Shown in pieces: positions 44,484 through 54,500 of a stretch of DNA of 64,000 nt. The position numbers and the translations under genes are program-made. The notes under the pieces are model-generated. The model saw nothing but the letters and a program-made list of their open reading frames with translations. It had not been told where the DNA came from and did not search any database. The stretch is from Agaribacillus sp965228415 (GTDB lineage: Bacteria > Bacteroidota > Bacteroidia > Cytophagales > Cyclobacteriaceae): NCBI GenBank assembly GCA_965228415.1, contig OZ245814.1:7564001-7628000 (forward strand), written 5' to 3'. Position 1 is the stretch's first letter; every line of letters begins with the position of its first letter.

Positions 44484-44519
44484 GTTATGACAAAGAGTAC
44501 AGGCACTCTTTGTCATAAC
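44484..44519. terminator. Perfect 15-bp hairpin overlapping the TPR stop codon
   Basis: GTTATGACAAAGAGT (44484-44498) and ACTCTTTGTCATAAC (44505-44519) with a 6-nt loop. The leftward TPR gene ends inside it (TGA at 44513-44515). It lies between converging genes, so a bidirectional terminator is likely; no T-run follows, so an RNA stability element is also possible. Confidence 0.55.
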
Positions 44520-45982
44520 ACTTCTTTACCAGTGTCCTGGTCTCCTTGCAATTTGTTGATTATCTCATCGTATTCTGCTTTGATAATCTGCAATTGAATG
44601 ATTTTGTAGTCGTATTCCTTCATCAGGTCTTTGACGAATTTGTTTTTGTCCTGCAGGCGGTCGCGGTCGGCTTGTTTCAGCTTGCGGCCCCATAGAAATA
44701 CGGCGAGAAGTAGTAATACGAAGAGGGCAAGGGTACCGGTATATTTGTATTCGTTGGTAGCCAGCGATGCCAGCAGGTGACTGGCTTCCTGCTGATGGGC
44801 ATACCGGCTTTGGCCGACTTGCAGGTCCTTTTTAGAGGCCAGCTCATAAAATACCTCTTTCAGATCTTCCAGGGCCTTGAATTGTTGATGCTGAATGTCC
44901 ATACAACGTTTTAACATCGCGCGGGATACCAGTTCACCGTGTTTGGGGTCATGAGCGATAGTTGTTACCAGGGTCAAGGTTTCCCCGACCTTGCCGCTTA
45001 GGCGTGTGGGATCAACCATGTCCAGGCCCCGCGATAACCATCTCAGGGCCAGTGGAACGTCGCTACGGTGGTAGGCTAGCTTGCCGAGTAATGTCAAAGT
45101 TTCCAAAGAAGATTCTACGTTGTGTAATCCTTTTTTGATAGTAAGGGCCTTTTCCAGGTACCATGCCGCAGAATCATAACGCCCTTCCAGAAAATAACTT
45201 TCCCCGATGTTGTTAGCCGCAATGGCTCGTTTCTTTGGCGACTGGTCATGGCCTTCCAGTACCGATAATGCGTTCCGGTACCATTGGCGGGCGCCCGCCA
45301 GATCTCCCTGGTCTTTAACGATCCAACCCATTTGGTTGTAAATCATAGAAAACCTTCTCAGACTGTCGGAGGGGCATACAGCCATGGCTTCTCTCAATAA
45401 GTCGGCAGCCTTCAGGAGACTTTGTTTTTCGATATAATAATAGGACATCTCGTATAAAGCACCGCTGACCTTATAGGGCTGTCCGGACGCCCTGTAATTG
45501 GCAACGGCCAGTGCCATGTAGCGGATCCCTTCATCGTACTGACGGGCTCTGGCGAAAATTTTCCCCATATTAAAATAGGCTGTACCCAGTCCCTTGATGT
45601 CTTTCGTATTTTGACAAGCATTTTCCAGGGCATAATAATGCCGGATACTTTCTCCTAACTGATCTTTGGTCCGGTAAGCCCTGGCCAGGTATTGAAGGGC
45701 TTCAATTTCGGAAGACTCGTCTCCCAGCTTCAGAGCGATTTGCCTGAGTTGCTCGGCATACAAAATGGTAGAATCCAGGTCATTTTTACTGACTTTATGG
45801 ATGTAGGTCTTTAATAGTTCCACCTGTGCTTTAACAGGTAAATTTTCTGTCAGTGCGGGATCAGCAGACACCGTGCCTGAAGTAATCAGTATTAACACCG
45901 CACCGAGGATGCGGGATAGTGGCCCCATTAACCGGGGATTGATGTATTGGCATAGGCCGGGAAGCCTTTTAAAAGTATTCAT
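44513..45982 (-). CDS. TPR-TM-coiled-coil receptor-like protein (module Y)
   Basis: 489 aa paralogue of the gene at 8024. Signal peptide at about 1-40 (LGAVLILITSGTVSADP), TPR array about 60-340 (GLGTAYFNMGKIFARARQYDEGIRYM, AIAANNIGESYFLEGRYDSAAWYL), transmembrane helix about 418-435 (TGTLALFVLLLLAVFLWG) and a cytoplasmic coiled coil (DKNKFVKDLMKEYDYKIIQLQIIKAEYDEI). No kinase or HTH output. A small lipoprotein gene lies 118 bp upstream. Periplasmic sensing with signalling through the short cytoplasmic coil is inferred. Confidence 0.78.
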   Translation of the reverse strand: MNTFKRLPGLCQYINPRLMGPLSRILGAVLILITSGTVSADPALTENLPVKAQVELLKTYIHKVSKNDLDSTILYAEQLRQIALKLGDESSEIEALQYLARAYRTKDQLGESIRHYYALENACQNTKDIKGLGTAYFNMGKIFARARQYDEGIRYMALAVANYRASGQPYKVSGALYEMSYYYIEKQSLLKAADLLREAMAVCPSDSLRRFSMIYNQMGWIVKDQGDLAGARQWYRNALSVLEGHDQSPKKRAIAANNIGESYFLEGRYDSAAWYLEKALTIKKGLHNVESSLETLTLLGKLAYHRSDVPLALRWLSRGLDMVDPTRLSGKVGETLTLVTTIAHDPKHGELVSRAMLKRCMDIQHQQFKALEDLKEVFYELASKKDLQVGQSRYAHQQEASHLLASLATNEYKYTGTLALFVLLLLAVFLWGRKLKQADRDRLQDKNKFVKDLMKEYDYKIIQLQIIKAEYDEIINKLQGDQDTGKEVL

Positions 45983-46100
45983 AGTGTATTTTTAATTTAG
46001 GTAAAAAAGGATTTTTAAACGGATCATTGCCAGACACCTGCTTCAAAGTCGGGCAAATTCCGGGAGGTTGTCCCGGGATCATTGACAGGGAATGTTATCC

Positions 46101-46265
46101 TCATCTGGAAATCCCTGAGTCCATGATATCCTCGCGTTCTGTATTCCCGGTATCTTCCTTGGGATCCACCGGCTCCACATTGATATCCTCTATTGGGTCA
46201 TCCGCGCACATGGTGCACGTAAAAATCGACGTTACCATTAATAAAATACGAAGTACTTTTTTCAT
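46101..46265 (-). CDS. Small acidic lipoprotein (module Y)
   Basis: 54 aa. It begins MKKVLRILLMVTSIFTCTMC with two cysteines near the signal peptide end (Cys17 and Cys20), then an acidic mature part (ADDPIEDINVEPVDPKEDTG). Same position and character as the 49-aa gene at 10133. Directly upstream of and co-directional with the TPR receptor, so probably co-transcribed. Confidence 0.6.
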   Translation of the reverse strand: MKKVLRILLMVTSIFTCTMCADDPIEDINVEPVDPKEDTGNTEREDIMDSGISR

Positions 46266-46605
46266 AATCATACATTGGTTTTTTGAATATTATAACTTTC
46301 TTCCCACCGACACTATAACACTTTGGTCCGCGTACAATCATCGTTTCCCAGTAAGCGCTTTCCACAGTTAAAACTATTTTCTTTTTATGTAATTACCTAG
46401 CATTTATTGACTAAATTCGACGTTATCGACTACATCGTTATTTTGGATAAATGTTGCACTTTTTTTATTATTTTAGCCCGGCGGTCAAATATTTGTATAA
46501 ATATTTTTATTGGGCTGGGAGTTTTGGCCGCGCCGCGCCTATTATCATAAACAGGAGCAACGCAAAAGCAATTAGGTTTATTTGAAGGGTTTATTTGAAG
46601 TAACC
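46266..46605. other. Divergent promoter region, module Y
   Basis: AT-rich region between the small lipoprotein and mini-FecR genes, transcribed apart. Both promoters must lie here; no clear -33/-7 pair or operator was identified. Confidence 0.4.
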
Positions 46606-47121
46606 ATGGATTCAACAAATGATATTACCACGCTGTTTAACAAGTTAATTGACCAGGCTATTAGTGAAGAGGAGTTGGCGCGGTTATCGACTCATATGCT
46701 TCAGGCTGACGAGTCGCCGGAAATGCAACAGCTGTTGGCAGAGATGTGGGATTACGTAGGGCTACTTCCGGAGCAGGACAGTGATGACCTGTTGGAAAAC
46801 GTAGACCAAATACTAAAAAAGAACCAGGCGTTTAACCAACTTCGCCAGGCCATCAACGAACATAAGGATATGGTGGCAGCGGAGCAGGAAAAAATCGACA
46901 ATACCAGACCACAGCCACCACCAGCCGGCAAACAACGCTTATGGGGTTGGCTGAAGAAGATTTTTGCGATGGGCCTCATCACCCTTGCTACGACTTCAGT
47001 AACTGTAGAGAGAGGCGCTGAAGGAAGGGTTGATGAGTGTCCTTTCTATGATCCATTGACCCCCCAGGCTGCAGTGCCAGGCGGTAAAGGCGCTTTGTCC
47101 ACTTATAATATCTGGCATTAG
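46606..47121 (+). CDS. Mini-FecR immediately upstream of ECF sigma (module Y)
   Basis: 171 aa from ATG 46606 (a TTG start 24 bp earlier is possible). The anti-sigma domain (LFNKLIDQAISEEELARLSTHML) is complete and continues through a KQRLWGWLKKIFAMGLITLATTS segment that matches the start of the FecR transmembrane region at 15097 (WGWFKKFFVMALVIVAAG). It then diverges into an unrelated 40-residue tail. There is no periplasmic FecR or DUF4974. One base separates its stop from the sigma ATG at 47123, so the two are translationally coupled, as expected for anti-sigma/sigma pairs. Confidence 0.65.
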   Translation: MDSTNDITTLFNKLIDQAISEEELARLSTHMLQADESPEMQQLLAEMWDYVGLLPEQDSDDLLENVDQILKKNQAFNQLRQAINEHKDMVAAEQEKIDNTRPQPPPAGKQRLWGWLKKIFAMGLITLATTSVTVERGAEGRVDECPFYDPLTPQAAVPGGKGALSTYNIWH

Positions 47122-47122
47122 G

Positions 47123-47743
47123 ATGGGTATTACAAACGACGATAACGCGCCCTTACCCGCTGCGGAGCTAAGCGACGAGACCCTTGTGCGTATGATACGG
47201 GGTGGAGATGAAGTTGCTTTTAAGCTCATGTTTGACCGCTATCAGAAAAAGCTACGGGCTTACGCATTAAAGCTACTAAAATCAAGAGAGGTAGCTGATG
47301 AGATTCTCCAGGAGGCTTTTCTGAAGGTCTGGCTTAAAAGAAAAGACCTGGATGCCGACCTGAATTTTAATTATTATTTATTCAAAATTGCCAAAAACCT
47401 GGTTTTAAAACAATTTGAAAAAATCGGTCGGGAAGAACGATTGAAGCAGGAAGTATTAAAAAATAGCAAGCGGGCCAGCTATGCAACCGAGGAGACGGTC
47501 AGGTTTGCCGAATATCAACGCATTGCACATCAGGTGGTCCAAAGCCTGCCTCCCCAGCAGCAATCCGTATACCTCCTGTCACGCCGCGACGGCAAAGACA
47601 ACAAGGAAATAGCAGCGGCATTGGGCATTTCGGTAAAAACTGTTCAAAACCACCTACGACTGGCCCTCATAACCATCAAGGAGAAATTGCGGGTACTAGG
47701 AGACATCACCGGCCCCCTCATCGCATTTTTCCTCTTCTCCTGA
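47123..47743 (+). CDS. ECF sigma factor with hydrophobic C-terminal tail (module Y)
   Basis: 206 aa. Region 2 (RGGDEVAFKLMFDRYQKKLRAYA, then ADEILQEAFLKVWLKR) and region 4 (LPPQQQSVYLLSRRDGKDNKEIAAALGIS, then KTVQNHLRLALITIK) are present. It ends in a hydrophobic tail (DITGPLIAFFLFS). It is a paralogue of 11424. It lies between two mini-FecR genes (46606 and 48039) and has no full FecR or SusC nearby, so its input probably comes from the divergent TPR receptor; this is inference from conserved neighbourhood. Confidence 0.88.
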   Translation: MGITNDDNAPLPAAELSDETLVRMIRGGDEVAFKLMFDRYQKKLRAYALKLLKSREVADEILQEAFLKVWLKRKDLDADLNFNYYLFKIAKNLVLKQFEKIGREERLKQEVLKNSKRASYATEETVRFAEYQRIAHQVVQSLPPQQQSVYLLSRRDGKDNKEIAAALGISVKTVQNHLRLALITIKEKLRVLGDITGPLIAFFLFS

Positions 47744-48038
47744 CCCCAACTTCACACTTCGCCCTCACACTGACGAATTACCCCTTCCGGCCACTTCATT
47801 CATTCTAATCGACACCTATCCGCCGGGCCACCTTCCCTAGGGAAGGATTAATTGTCCCTTTTTAAACAAGGAACAAAAAATAGTAACTAAGACCCCCCAC
47901 AAAACCTGTCCGCACTCACACTTCACACTAAAATCCCTCTTTCAACCGGGACTTTTACCCACGAGAAGGATATTATAACAAACGGGCAAAACAACAGGTA
48001 ATTTGGAAAATCGAAAACCTGAAAAGCGGACAAAGACC

Positions 48039-48413
48039 ATGAATAGCAAAGAGGAAATTACGTCGCTATTTATCAAATTCATTGATCAAACCATCAATAA
48101 AGAAGAGATGACTTTGTTTAATCGCTACCTGAAACAGTCCGGGACCGATCCGGAGATATTGCGGTTGTTATCGGAGGCGTGGGATTATGTCATCCTGACG
48201 AATGATTTTACACAACAAAATTTTGATATCAGCGATTTGAACCACCTGGATAAAAAGAAAAATCTATTGGAGGAGCTGATTAAAATCAACCGGGAACAGC
48301 AGCAGGAATTGGCGCAGGCCATAAAAAAAATCACTCACAATAAACAGGAACCGAGCTTCGCGACGAGTAGAAAGAAAAGGAGGTGGTTACGTTGGCTGAG
48401 GGTTTTTTTTTGA
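48039..48413 (+). CDS. Mini-FecR, soluble (module Y)
   Basis: 124 aa from ATG 48039; the frame extends upstream to TTG 48003, but the paralogues all begin at this Met. Anti-sigma domain SLFIKFIDQTINKEEMTLFNRYLKQ, a helical middle and a basic aromatic end, RWLRWLRVFF, stopping where the transmembrane helix should start. Closest to the gene at 7581 in both sequence and upstream region (47948-47982 versus 7514-7548). Confidence 0.6.
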   Translation: MNSKEEITSLFIKFIDQTINKEEMTLFNRYLKQSGTDPEILRLLSEAWDYVILTNDFTQQNFDISDLNHLDKKKNLLEELIKINREQQQELAQAIKKITHNKQEPSFATSRKKRRWLRWLRVFF

Positions 48414-49026
48414 AAAGCACCCGGTCCGTAACCCAGTGTCTCTTTTCCCGTCGACAGAGACCTTAAATTGGCTTGTGGTTGATTTGAAAATCACTGATTC
48501 AAAGTGTTTTCACAGCTTTCAGGTTGTCTTTTGTGCGTGTTCTGAACTAATAACCCGCTGGCAGAATGCAAACAGAAGTGCCAGTCAAACCATAAAAATC
48601 ATTCCAAATTCATACAATTTCAGTAATCCCTAGATTGAATTATGCCCGGCCTTGATACTGCGTATTTGTATCGTCTAACCAGTTGCGATTTTTGCTTTTT
48701 TACCGGATTCCCCTGTTGCCTAATTGCCGCCTTTATGTTGCAAAACAGAAAGGTGCCCTTCAAAGGTTGACATGCGATTTATCGCATATTCCCCAAAATG
48801 GATTTGGCAATTTCAAAGACAAATTTAAATAGACAAGGTAAATAAAAACACGCCGCCTAATATCCGGATCAGCCGTTTTTATATTGACAGGTAGATTTGT
48901 AAAATTCGTTTTTACCCTATAAATTTGTCCGGTACGTTGCTTCACCAGCTACAAACCTGACGCATTTAATTAATGGCCTCCATAAGCCTAATTCATAATC
49001 AACCAAAATAAATATAGACTGACAAA
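48414..49026. other. Intergenic region, nothing recognised
   Basis: 613 bp with no gene resembling a known family and no repeat shared with the rest of the window. The final 100 bp should contain the promoter of the HTH gene at 49027. Confidence 0.4.
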
Positions 49027-49284
49027 ATGGAAGACGAAATTGATAGCACAGACGGCTCTCGCCGTCGCAAAAGACCGGAGGGTGTAAAATTCACAGAACT
49101 TGAGTTAAATATTATTCGCATGATATGTGAGGAGCTCACTACCGAAGAAATTGCCAAAAACCTTAACTTAACCAACAGAACAGTAGTAAACCACCGACAA
49201 AAATTACTTGTAAAAACGGGATCGAAAAGCAGTCTTGGGATTGTTACCTATGCCATTAAAAATAAAATTTATACAGATATATAA
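49027..49284 (+). CDS. LuxR-type HTH protein, stand-alone (split-sigma locus B)
   Basis: 85 aa. After a charged N-terminus (MEDEIDSTDGSRRRKRPEG) comes one GerE/LuxR HTH: FTELELNIIRMICEELTTEEIAKNLNL, NRTVVNHRQKLL, GIVTYAIKNKI. About half of its residues match the protein at 42273, including the MEDE start. No sensory domain. It precedes a sigma-region-2-only gene, FecR, SusC and SusD. Confidence 0.85.
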   Translation: MEDEIDSTDGSRRRKRPEGVKFTELELNIIRMICEELTTEEIAKNLNLTNRTVVNHRQKLLVKTGSKSSLGIVTYAIKNKIYTDI

Positions 49285-49486
49285 AGCAGCAAGATTTGTT
49301 TTTTGCCACAAACAGAGGATAATACAAAACTTAAGCATTTATTAATTAAGAGGTTATGGTTCGAGAAATTTGACTGTAGCGGTTGTTTGAACAAAAAAAA
49401 ATAACTATATTTTGATATCATTAACCAGCATTCAATTCTCGAAACCAATATATTTTATTAAATTAGGATATCATGTAGGGCATGCT

Positions 49487-49966
49487 ATGATGATTCTGGG
49501 AAATGATTTAAAGTCAATTATATTTACTTTAAAAGTTTTGAGAAATTACGAAGACACACTACTCCGGGAAATAATTAGAGGCGATAGAGTCGCTTTTAAT
49601 GAGTTAGTGCGCAGGCATCATGATGCATTGCATCATTTCGCTGTTCTTCATGTGAAGTATGAAGAAGTGGCACAAGACATTGTACAGGCAGTTTTTAACA
49701 GGATATGGCGTTTTCGTGAAAGCATCGATCCTGGTGTTTCGTCGAGGGACTACGTTAGCAGCCTCATCGCAGATGTGATCTTTAATTATCTGAGCAACGT
49801 TGGAGGAGGCCGGCGAACCAGGGCTGAACTGTGGTACCAGGCGAAAAAGGCATTTGAGCAAGGCCATGAGCCGAAAGTCAACGGAAGAACTCACCGTAAG
49901 CGGTATCGGCACATTGCCTGGTTTTTGCTGCAAATACTATTAATCTACCAATTTACCGTCCCTTGA
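49487..49966 (+). CDS. Sigma-70 region-2-only protein (split-sigma locus B)
   Basis: 159 aa from ATG 49487; TTG 49538 is a shorter alternative matching the paralogue length. Region 2 resemblance: EIIRGDRVAFNELVRRHHDALHHF, then EEVAQDIVQAVFNRIWRF. Region 4 is missing. A charged linker (RTHRKRYRHIAW) leads to the hydrophobic tail FLLQILLIYQFTVP, cognate to LVYLFTIP at 43218. FecR follows after 99 bp. A stop or deletion artefact is unlikely because the tail is kept in both copies. Confidence 0.65.
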   Translation: MMILGNDLKSIIFTLKVLRNYEDTLLREIIRGDRVAFNELVRRHHDALHHFAVLHVKYEEVAQDIVQAVFNRIWRFRESIDPGVSSRDYVSSLIADVIFNYLSNVGGGRRTRAELWYQAKKAFEQGHEPKVNGRTHRKRYRHIAWFLLQILLIYQFTVP

Positions 49967-50065
49967 TGATGGCCCGGCGTTGGCCCGGGCAGCTAGTATC
50001 CAGAGATCCCTCTTGACCACCAAAGGATCCACTAATTCCTTTTACCAATTTAAATCGCAAAAATC

Positions 50066-51109
50066 ATGAGTTTGGAAAAAAAAGTGAACATTCAGCAGCT
50101 GTACAAGAAATACCTGGATGGTTCTGCCAGCAAAGAGGAGTTTAACGAATATCTTGATGGGTTGGTGGATCCGGATCAGTCACTGGAGATGCGCCAGCTA
50201 ATAGACCAGGCCTGGAAAATGGAGTATGCAGGAAAAAAATCTGTAAAGAAATTTCCAGATGATCACAAACGCAAAGTAGTCAGACAGGCCCTGGTTAATG
50301 CGCAAATTGAAGGCAAAATATCCACTGTAAATGTTAGCCGGAAAAATAATAGTGTCTATTACAGGGCAGCAGCCATGATTACGTTTTTACTGGTGGTAAC
50401 AGCTGCTTTTTTGATGTATCGTTTTCAGGTGTTTGGAGGGTATGAGAGCGCTAACATCGAAATAATTGAAACAGTGCCAAAGGAAAAATCCACTATCCTG
50501 CTTCCTGACGGTTCGCTGGTGCATTTAAATTCGGTAAGTAAGCTCATTTTCCCCAAGGCCTTTGACGGTGATACCAGGGAGATTGTGCTGGAAGGAGAAG
50601 CCTTTTTCGAGGTAGCCCGGGATGAGACTAAACCTTTTGTGGTGCGATCAGGTGATTTGGTAACTACGGTATTAGGTACTTCTTTTAACATCAATGCCTA
50701 CGGTCGCGATAAAGAAATACAGGTAGCCGTCGTTTCCGGAAAGGTATCCGTTGCCAAAGCCAACGATATGGTTTCCAAACCCCATACATTAATGCCCAAC
50801 AACGTGGCCATCTATGATACCGATGATAAGGCCATCAGGGTAGATTCCCGGAATACCAATGAACTTATTGCCTGGAGGGAAGGGATATTGAAGTTCGACA
50901 AGGTACCGCTATCTCAGGTAGCCGTGACGTTGGAAAGATGGTACGGATTGAAAGTTACCCTGGAAAATAAGCAGCTTGGCGATTGTCTTATTTATGGTGA
51001 GTTTAAAAATGAACCCATAGAGCAAGTAATGAAAACTTTACAATCTGCTATTAACATAGAATTTGAAATTAACAGCGAAAGTGTCAAAGTCGGTGGCGCC
51101 GGATGTTAA
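50066..51109 (+). CDS. FecR-family anti-sigma factor / signal transducer
   Basis: 347 aa. N-terminal domain LYKKYLDGSASKEEFNEYLDG, transmembrane helix about 96-114 (AAAMITFLLVVTAAFLMYRF), FecR domain (LPDGSLVHLNSVSKLIFP, LEGEAFFEVARDETKPF, TTVLGTSFNINAY) and DUF4974 (FDKVPLSQVAVTLERWYGLKV). It ends exactly at a cysteine (VGGAGC), with the second conserved Cys in QLGDCLIYGEF. Partner of the SusC 450 bp downstream and of the region-2-only protein upstream. Confidence 0.92.
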   Translation: MSLEKKVNIQQLYKKYLDGSASKEEFNEYLDGLVDPDQSLEMRQLIDQAWKMEYAGKKSVKKFPDDHKRKVVRQALVNAQIEGKISTVNVSRKNNSVYYRAAAMITFLLVVTAAFLMYRFQVFGGYESANIEIIETVPKEKSTILLPDGSLVHLNSVSKLIFPKAFDGDTREIVLEGEAFFEVARDETKPFVVRSGDLVTTVLGTSFNINAYGRDKEIQVAVVSGKVSVAKANDMVSKPHTLMPNNVAIYDTDDKAIRVDSRNTNELIAWREGILKFDKVPLSQVAVTLERWYGLKVTLENKQLGDCLIYGEFKNEPIEQVMKTLQSAINIEFEINSESVKVGGAGC

Positions 51110-51485
51110 AGCATAAGCCGTAAGGATTGTCTTTCAGGCCCTATGCCACACCCGATATCACCTGTAAAATGATGAAAACCTTGGAAAATTTAACAGTTGT
51201 CAGGGGAAGTAACCAGTTCGAAACAGGAAATCCCAATGATGATTTTCAACTATATATGAATTTTAAAATGATTTGTCAGAAGATGGTTTTATCTGGTAAA
51301 TTTTCCAAATAATGATAAGCATGGGCTTCAATGCTACTCAACGTACTGTTCCTTAAATCTGCCGTGGAAATAACGAATGACTGACAGATGGTGTTAACAA
51401 AACGCTGGTTTATAAGTTTGTCACGTTTCTTTTCACTATATTTATATTCACGCTATATTATAATATAGGTGTTTTAGGTATGAAC
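51110..51485. other. AT-rich spacer before susC
   Basis: A 61-codon frame at 51127 shows no family features and is not called. The last 80 bp (TATATTATAATATAGG-type sequence) are very AT-rich and probably contain the susC promoter. Confidence 0.4.
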
Positions 51486-51543
51486 GGCTTGATCCAAGTG
51501 TTGTAGCAATGTTAGAGCCGCTCAAGTGATCTATTAAAGAATC
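51486..51543 (+). promoter_or_regulatory. Conserved transducer leader motif, copy C
   Basis: GGCTTGATCC, AAGTGTTGTAGCAATG, then TCAAGTGATCTATTAAAG, ending 14 nt before the SusC start. Third member with 16252 and 31323. Confidence 0.65.
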
Positions 51544-51557
51544 TAAACTTATTAAAC

Positions 51558-54500
51558 ATGGCAATACCTCTACCAAAAGTACCTATTGTCTCATATACAT
51601 CCCTCTTTATCCGTATTAGCATTGTCGGTCTGCTTCTTTGCACCCTGTTTTCACCTGGCGGTCATGCACAATCTCAAAATATTGGCGATGTAACAATTTC
51701 CTGCGACCTGGCTGGCGCCACATTTCAGCAAGTGTTAAAAGAAATCGAAGGTAAAACATCATTCAGGTTTACTTATGAAAATACGGTGATTACTTATACC
51801 GAAGGGCGGAAGATCAATTTGAATGTAGCAGACCACAGTATTGCTAAGATCCTGGAATTTCTGACCGATGAAACCGGCGTGGTGTTTGAGCAAATAGGCA
51901 ATGGCATCGCGATCAAAGTTCCGGGACCGGCCAATGAGAAAATCCGCCCGTTGAAAGGAGCAGCATCTATACCTGCCAGAATAGTTACCGGTCTCGTTAC
52001 CGCCGCTGGCGGAGATCCTTTGGTGGGTGCAAACATTATGATCAAAGGAACCAGCAATGGTACTATTTCCGGGGAGGATGGACGCTTTAAACTAGAAGCC
52101 AAAGGTAAAGATACGTTGTTGATCAGTTTCATGGGCTATTCGGTATACGAGACCTCAGTAGGTAACCGGGGAACGATCAACGTCATTTTACGCGAAGATC
52201 GCACCAGCCTGGAAGAGGTTGTCGTCAATACAGATTACTGGCAGGCAAAAGATCGCGAAAATACCTGGAATATTTCGAAAGTTACCGCCGAGGAAATTGA
52301 AATGCAGCCGGTAGCAAACCCTATTCAAACCTTGCCCGGCAGGATGACAGGTGTATATATTCAACAAGCGTCAGGCGTGCCTGGCAGCGGTTTCAAAATT
52401 AGGGTGAGAGGGCAAAATAGCTTGAAACTTTTAGGAAATGATCCGCTATACCTGGTAGACGGCGTACCTTTCTACACAAGGTCCATTAGCCCGCGCATTA
52501 TGAGCAAGGCTAGTGGTGAAATTAATCCGCTGAATAGTATTAATCCTTCCGATATTGAAAGTATTGAAGTCTTGAAAAATGCCGACGCTATTGCCATTTA
52601 TGGTTCCCGTGGCGCAAATGGGGTCGTATTGATAACAACCAAAAGGGGAGAACAGGGAAAAACCAAGGTTGACCTTGATTTTTCCAAAGGTATAGGACAA
52701 GTATCAAGCAGGATGGATTTGTTGAACACCAGTCAATACCTGGAAATGCGAAAAGAGGCGATTTTCAATGAAGGGTTCAATGTTCATGATCTTCCGGAAG
52801 AACTCAAACCACTCTTTCCCGATTTGTTTGCATGGGATACCACCCGCTATACTGACTGGCAGCGAAAATTAATAGGAGGTACCGCCCATATTACCAATGC
52901 ACGGGCATCTATTTCCGGTGGGAGTGCCGGTACCCAGTTCTTGTTTAGTGGCGGCTATTATAAGGAAACCCTGGTTTACCCCGGCGATTTCGATTATCAG
53001 AGAGGCTCAGGACATTTTCATTTAAACCACAAGTCAAGCAATAACAAATTTAAATGGTCTCTTTCTACCACTTTCACGACTGGTAAAAATGTTCAACCGC
53101 AACTGGATTTGATGTCATTGGCAATTGAGTTAGTGCCCAACGCACCAGCCATATATGATCAAGACGGGAAGTTAAATTGGGCAAATGGCACGTGGAATAA
53201 TCCCTTTGCACAATTGCAGGTCAGACCAGAGGCAGTCACCAATAATCTTATTGCCAACACCGGGGTAAGCTATACCCTGTTTCCAGGCCTGGAAATCAAG
53301 AGCAATTTTGGATATACACTCCTTAGCATGGAAGAAAGTCTGATCCAACCCCTAAGCTCTATGAATCCAGCCTTAGGAAAAACATCGGGAACCGCTAATT
53401 TTGCCAATAGCAGGGCCCGGACCTGGATTGCGGAGCCTCTGATCACTTATCAAAAAGAGGTGTTTAACGGCGACCTTAAGGTCTCACTAGGTGCTACTTT
53501 CCAGGAAACAATCCGCAAGGGGGAAAACTCCACTGCTACAGGTTTTGTAAGTGATGCCTTGTTGTCTAACCCGGCGTCCGCTTCTTTATCTTCTATTGCG
53601 GGATTCGACTATTCTCAATATCGCTATAACGCTTTTTTTACTCAGCTAAAATATGATTGGCGAGGAAAGTACCTGATTAACCTGACGGGCAGGGGAGAGG
53701 CTTCCAGTCGCTTTGGTCCAAATAAACAATTTGCCGGCTTCGGTGCCGTAGGGGCAGCATGGATCTTTTCCAATGAAAATTTTATACAAAAGAAACTTCC
53801 TTTCCTCAGTTTTGGAAAATTGCATGCCAGCTATGGTGTTACGGGCAATGACCAAATCGGGGATTACGAATACCTCGACTTTTACCGGGAAACGATGCTT
53901 TCTTACCAGGGAAATCCCGGTTTAGTTCCTGCCAGGTTGTTTAATACAGATTTTGGCTGGGAGACCAATAAAAAACTGGAAGTGGGGATAGCATTTGGGT
54001 TGATAGCCGACCGGATTCTTTTCAAAGCCACCAGGTATAGCAATCGTTCTTCAAATCAATTGATAGGTATACCATTATCCCTTGTTACCGGGTTTTCAGA
54101 AGTTCAGGGAAATTTTCTGGCTACTGTTGAAAACAGGGGCTGGGAATTTGAATTAAATGTCGCAAATGCCTGGACAGAAGACTTCAAGTGGACCACAGGA
54201 GTCAACATTACCATACCTCGCAACGAATTGATTGCATTTCCAAACATTGAGGCTACTTCGTTTTATAATGACCTGGAAGTCGGCAGGTCTGTTTTCACCA
54301 TATTTGGCAATGTTAATACCGGTTTGGACCCTCAATCAGGTGTTTACACATTTGAAGATATCAACCAGGATGGAAATGTAAACGGTCGGCCTACTTTTCC
54401 AGATGACTTCAGACATATCGGGGAAATTACCCAACGGTATTTTGGGGGCATCCATAACAGCATTAGCTTTAAAGGCCTGAAACTGGATTTTATTTTCCAA

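Noticed and set aside
46027..46371. 114-codon rightward frame opposite the small lipoprotein
   Set aside because: Antisense to a better supported lipoprotein gene; composition is not protein-like.
51127..51312. 61-codon frame between FecR and susC
   Set aside because: No signal, motif or homologue in the paralogous loci; most likely untranslated.
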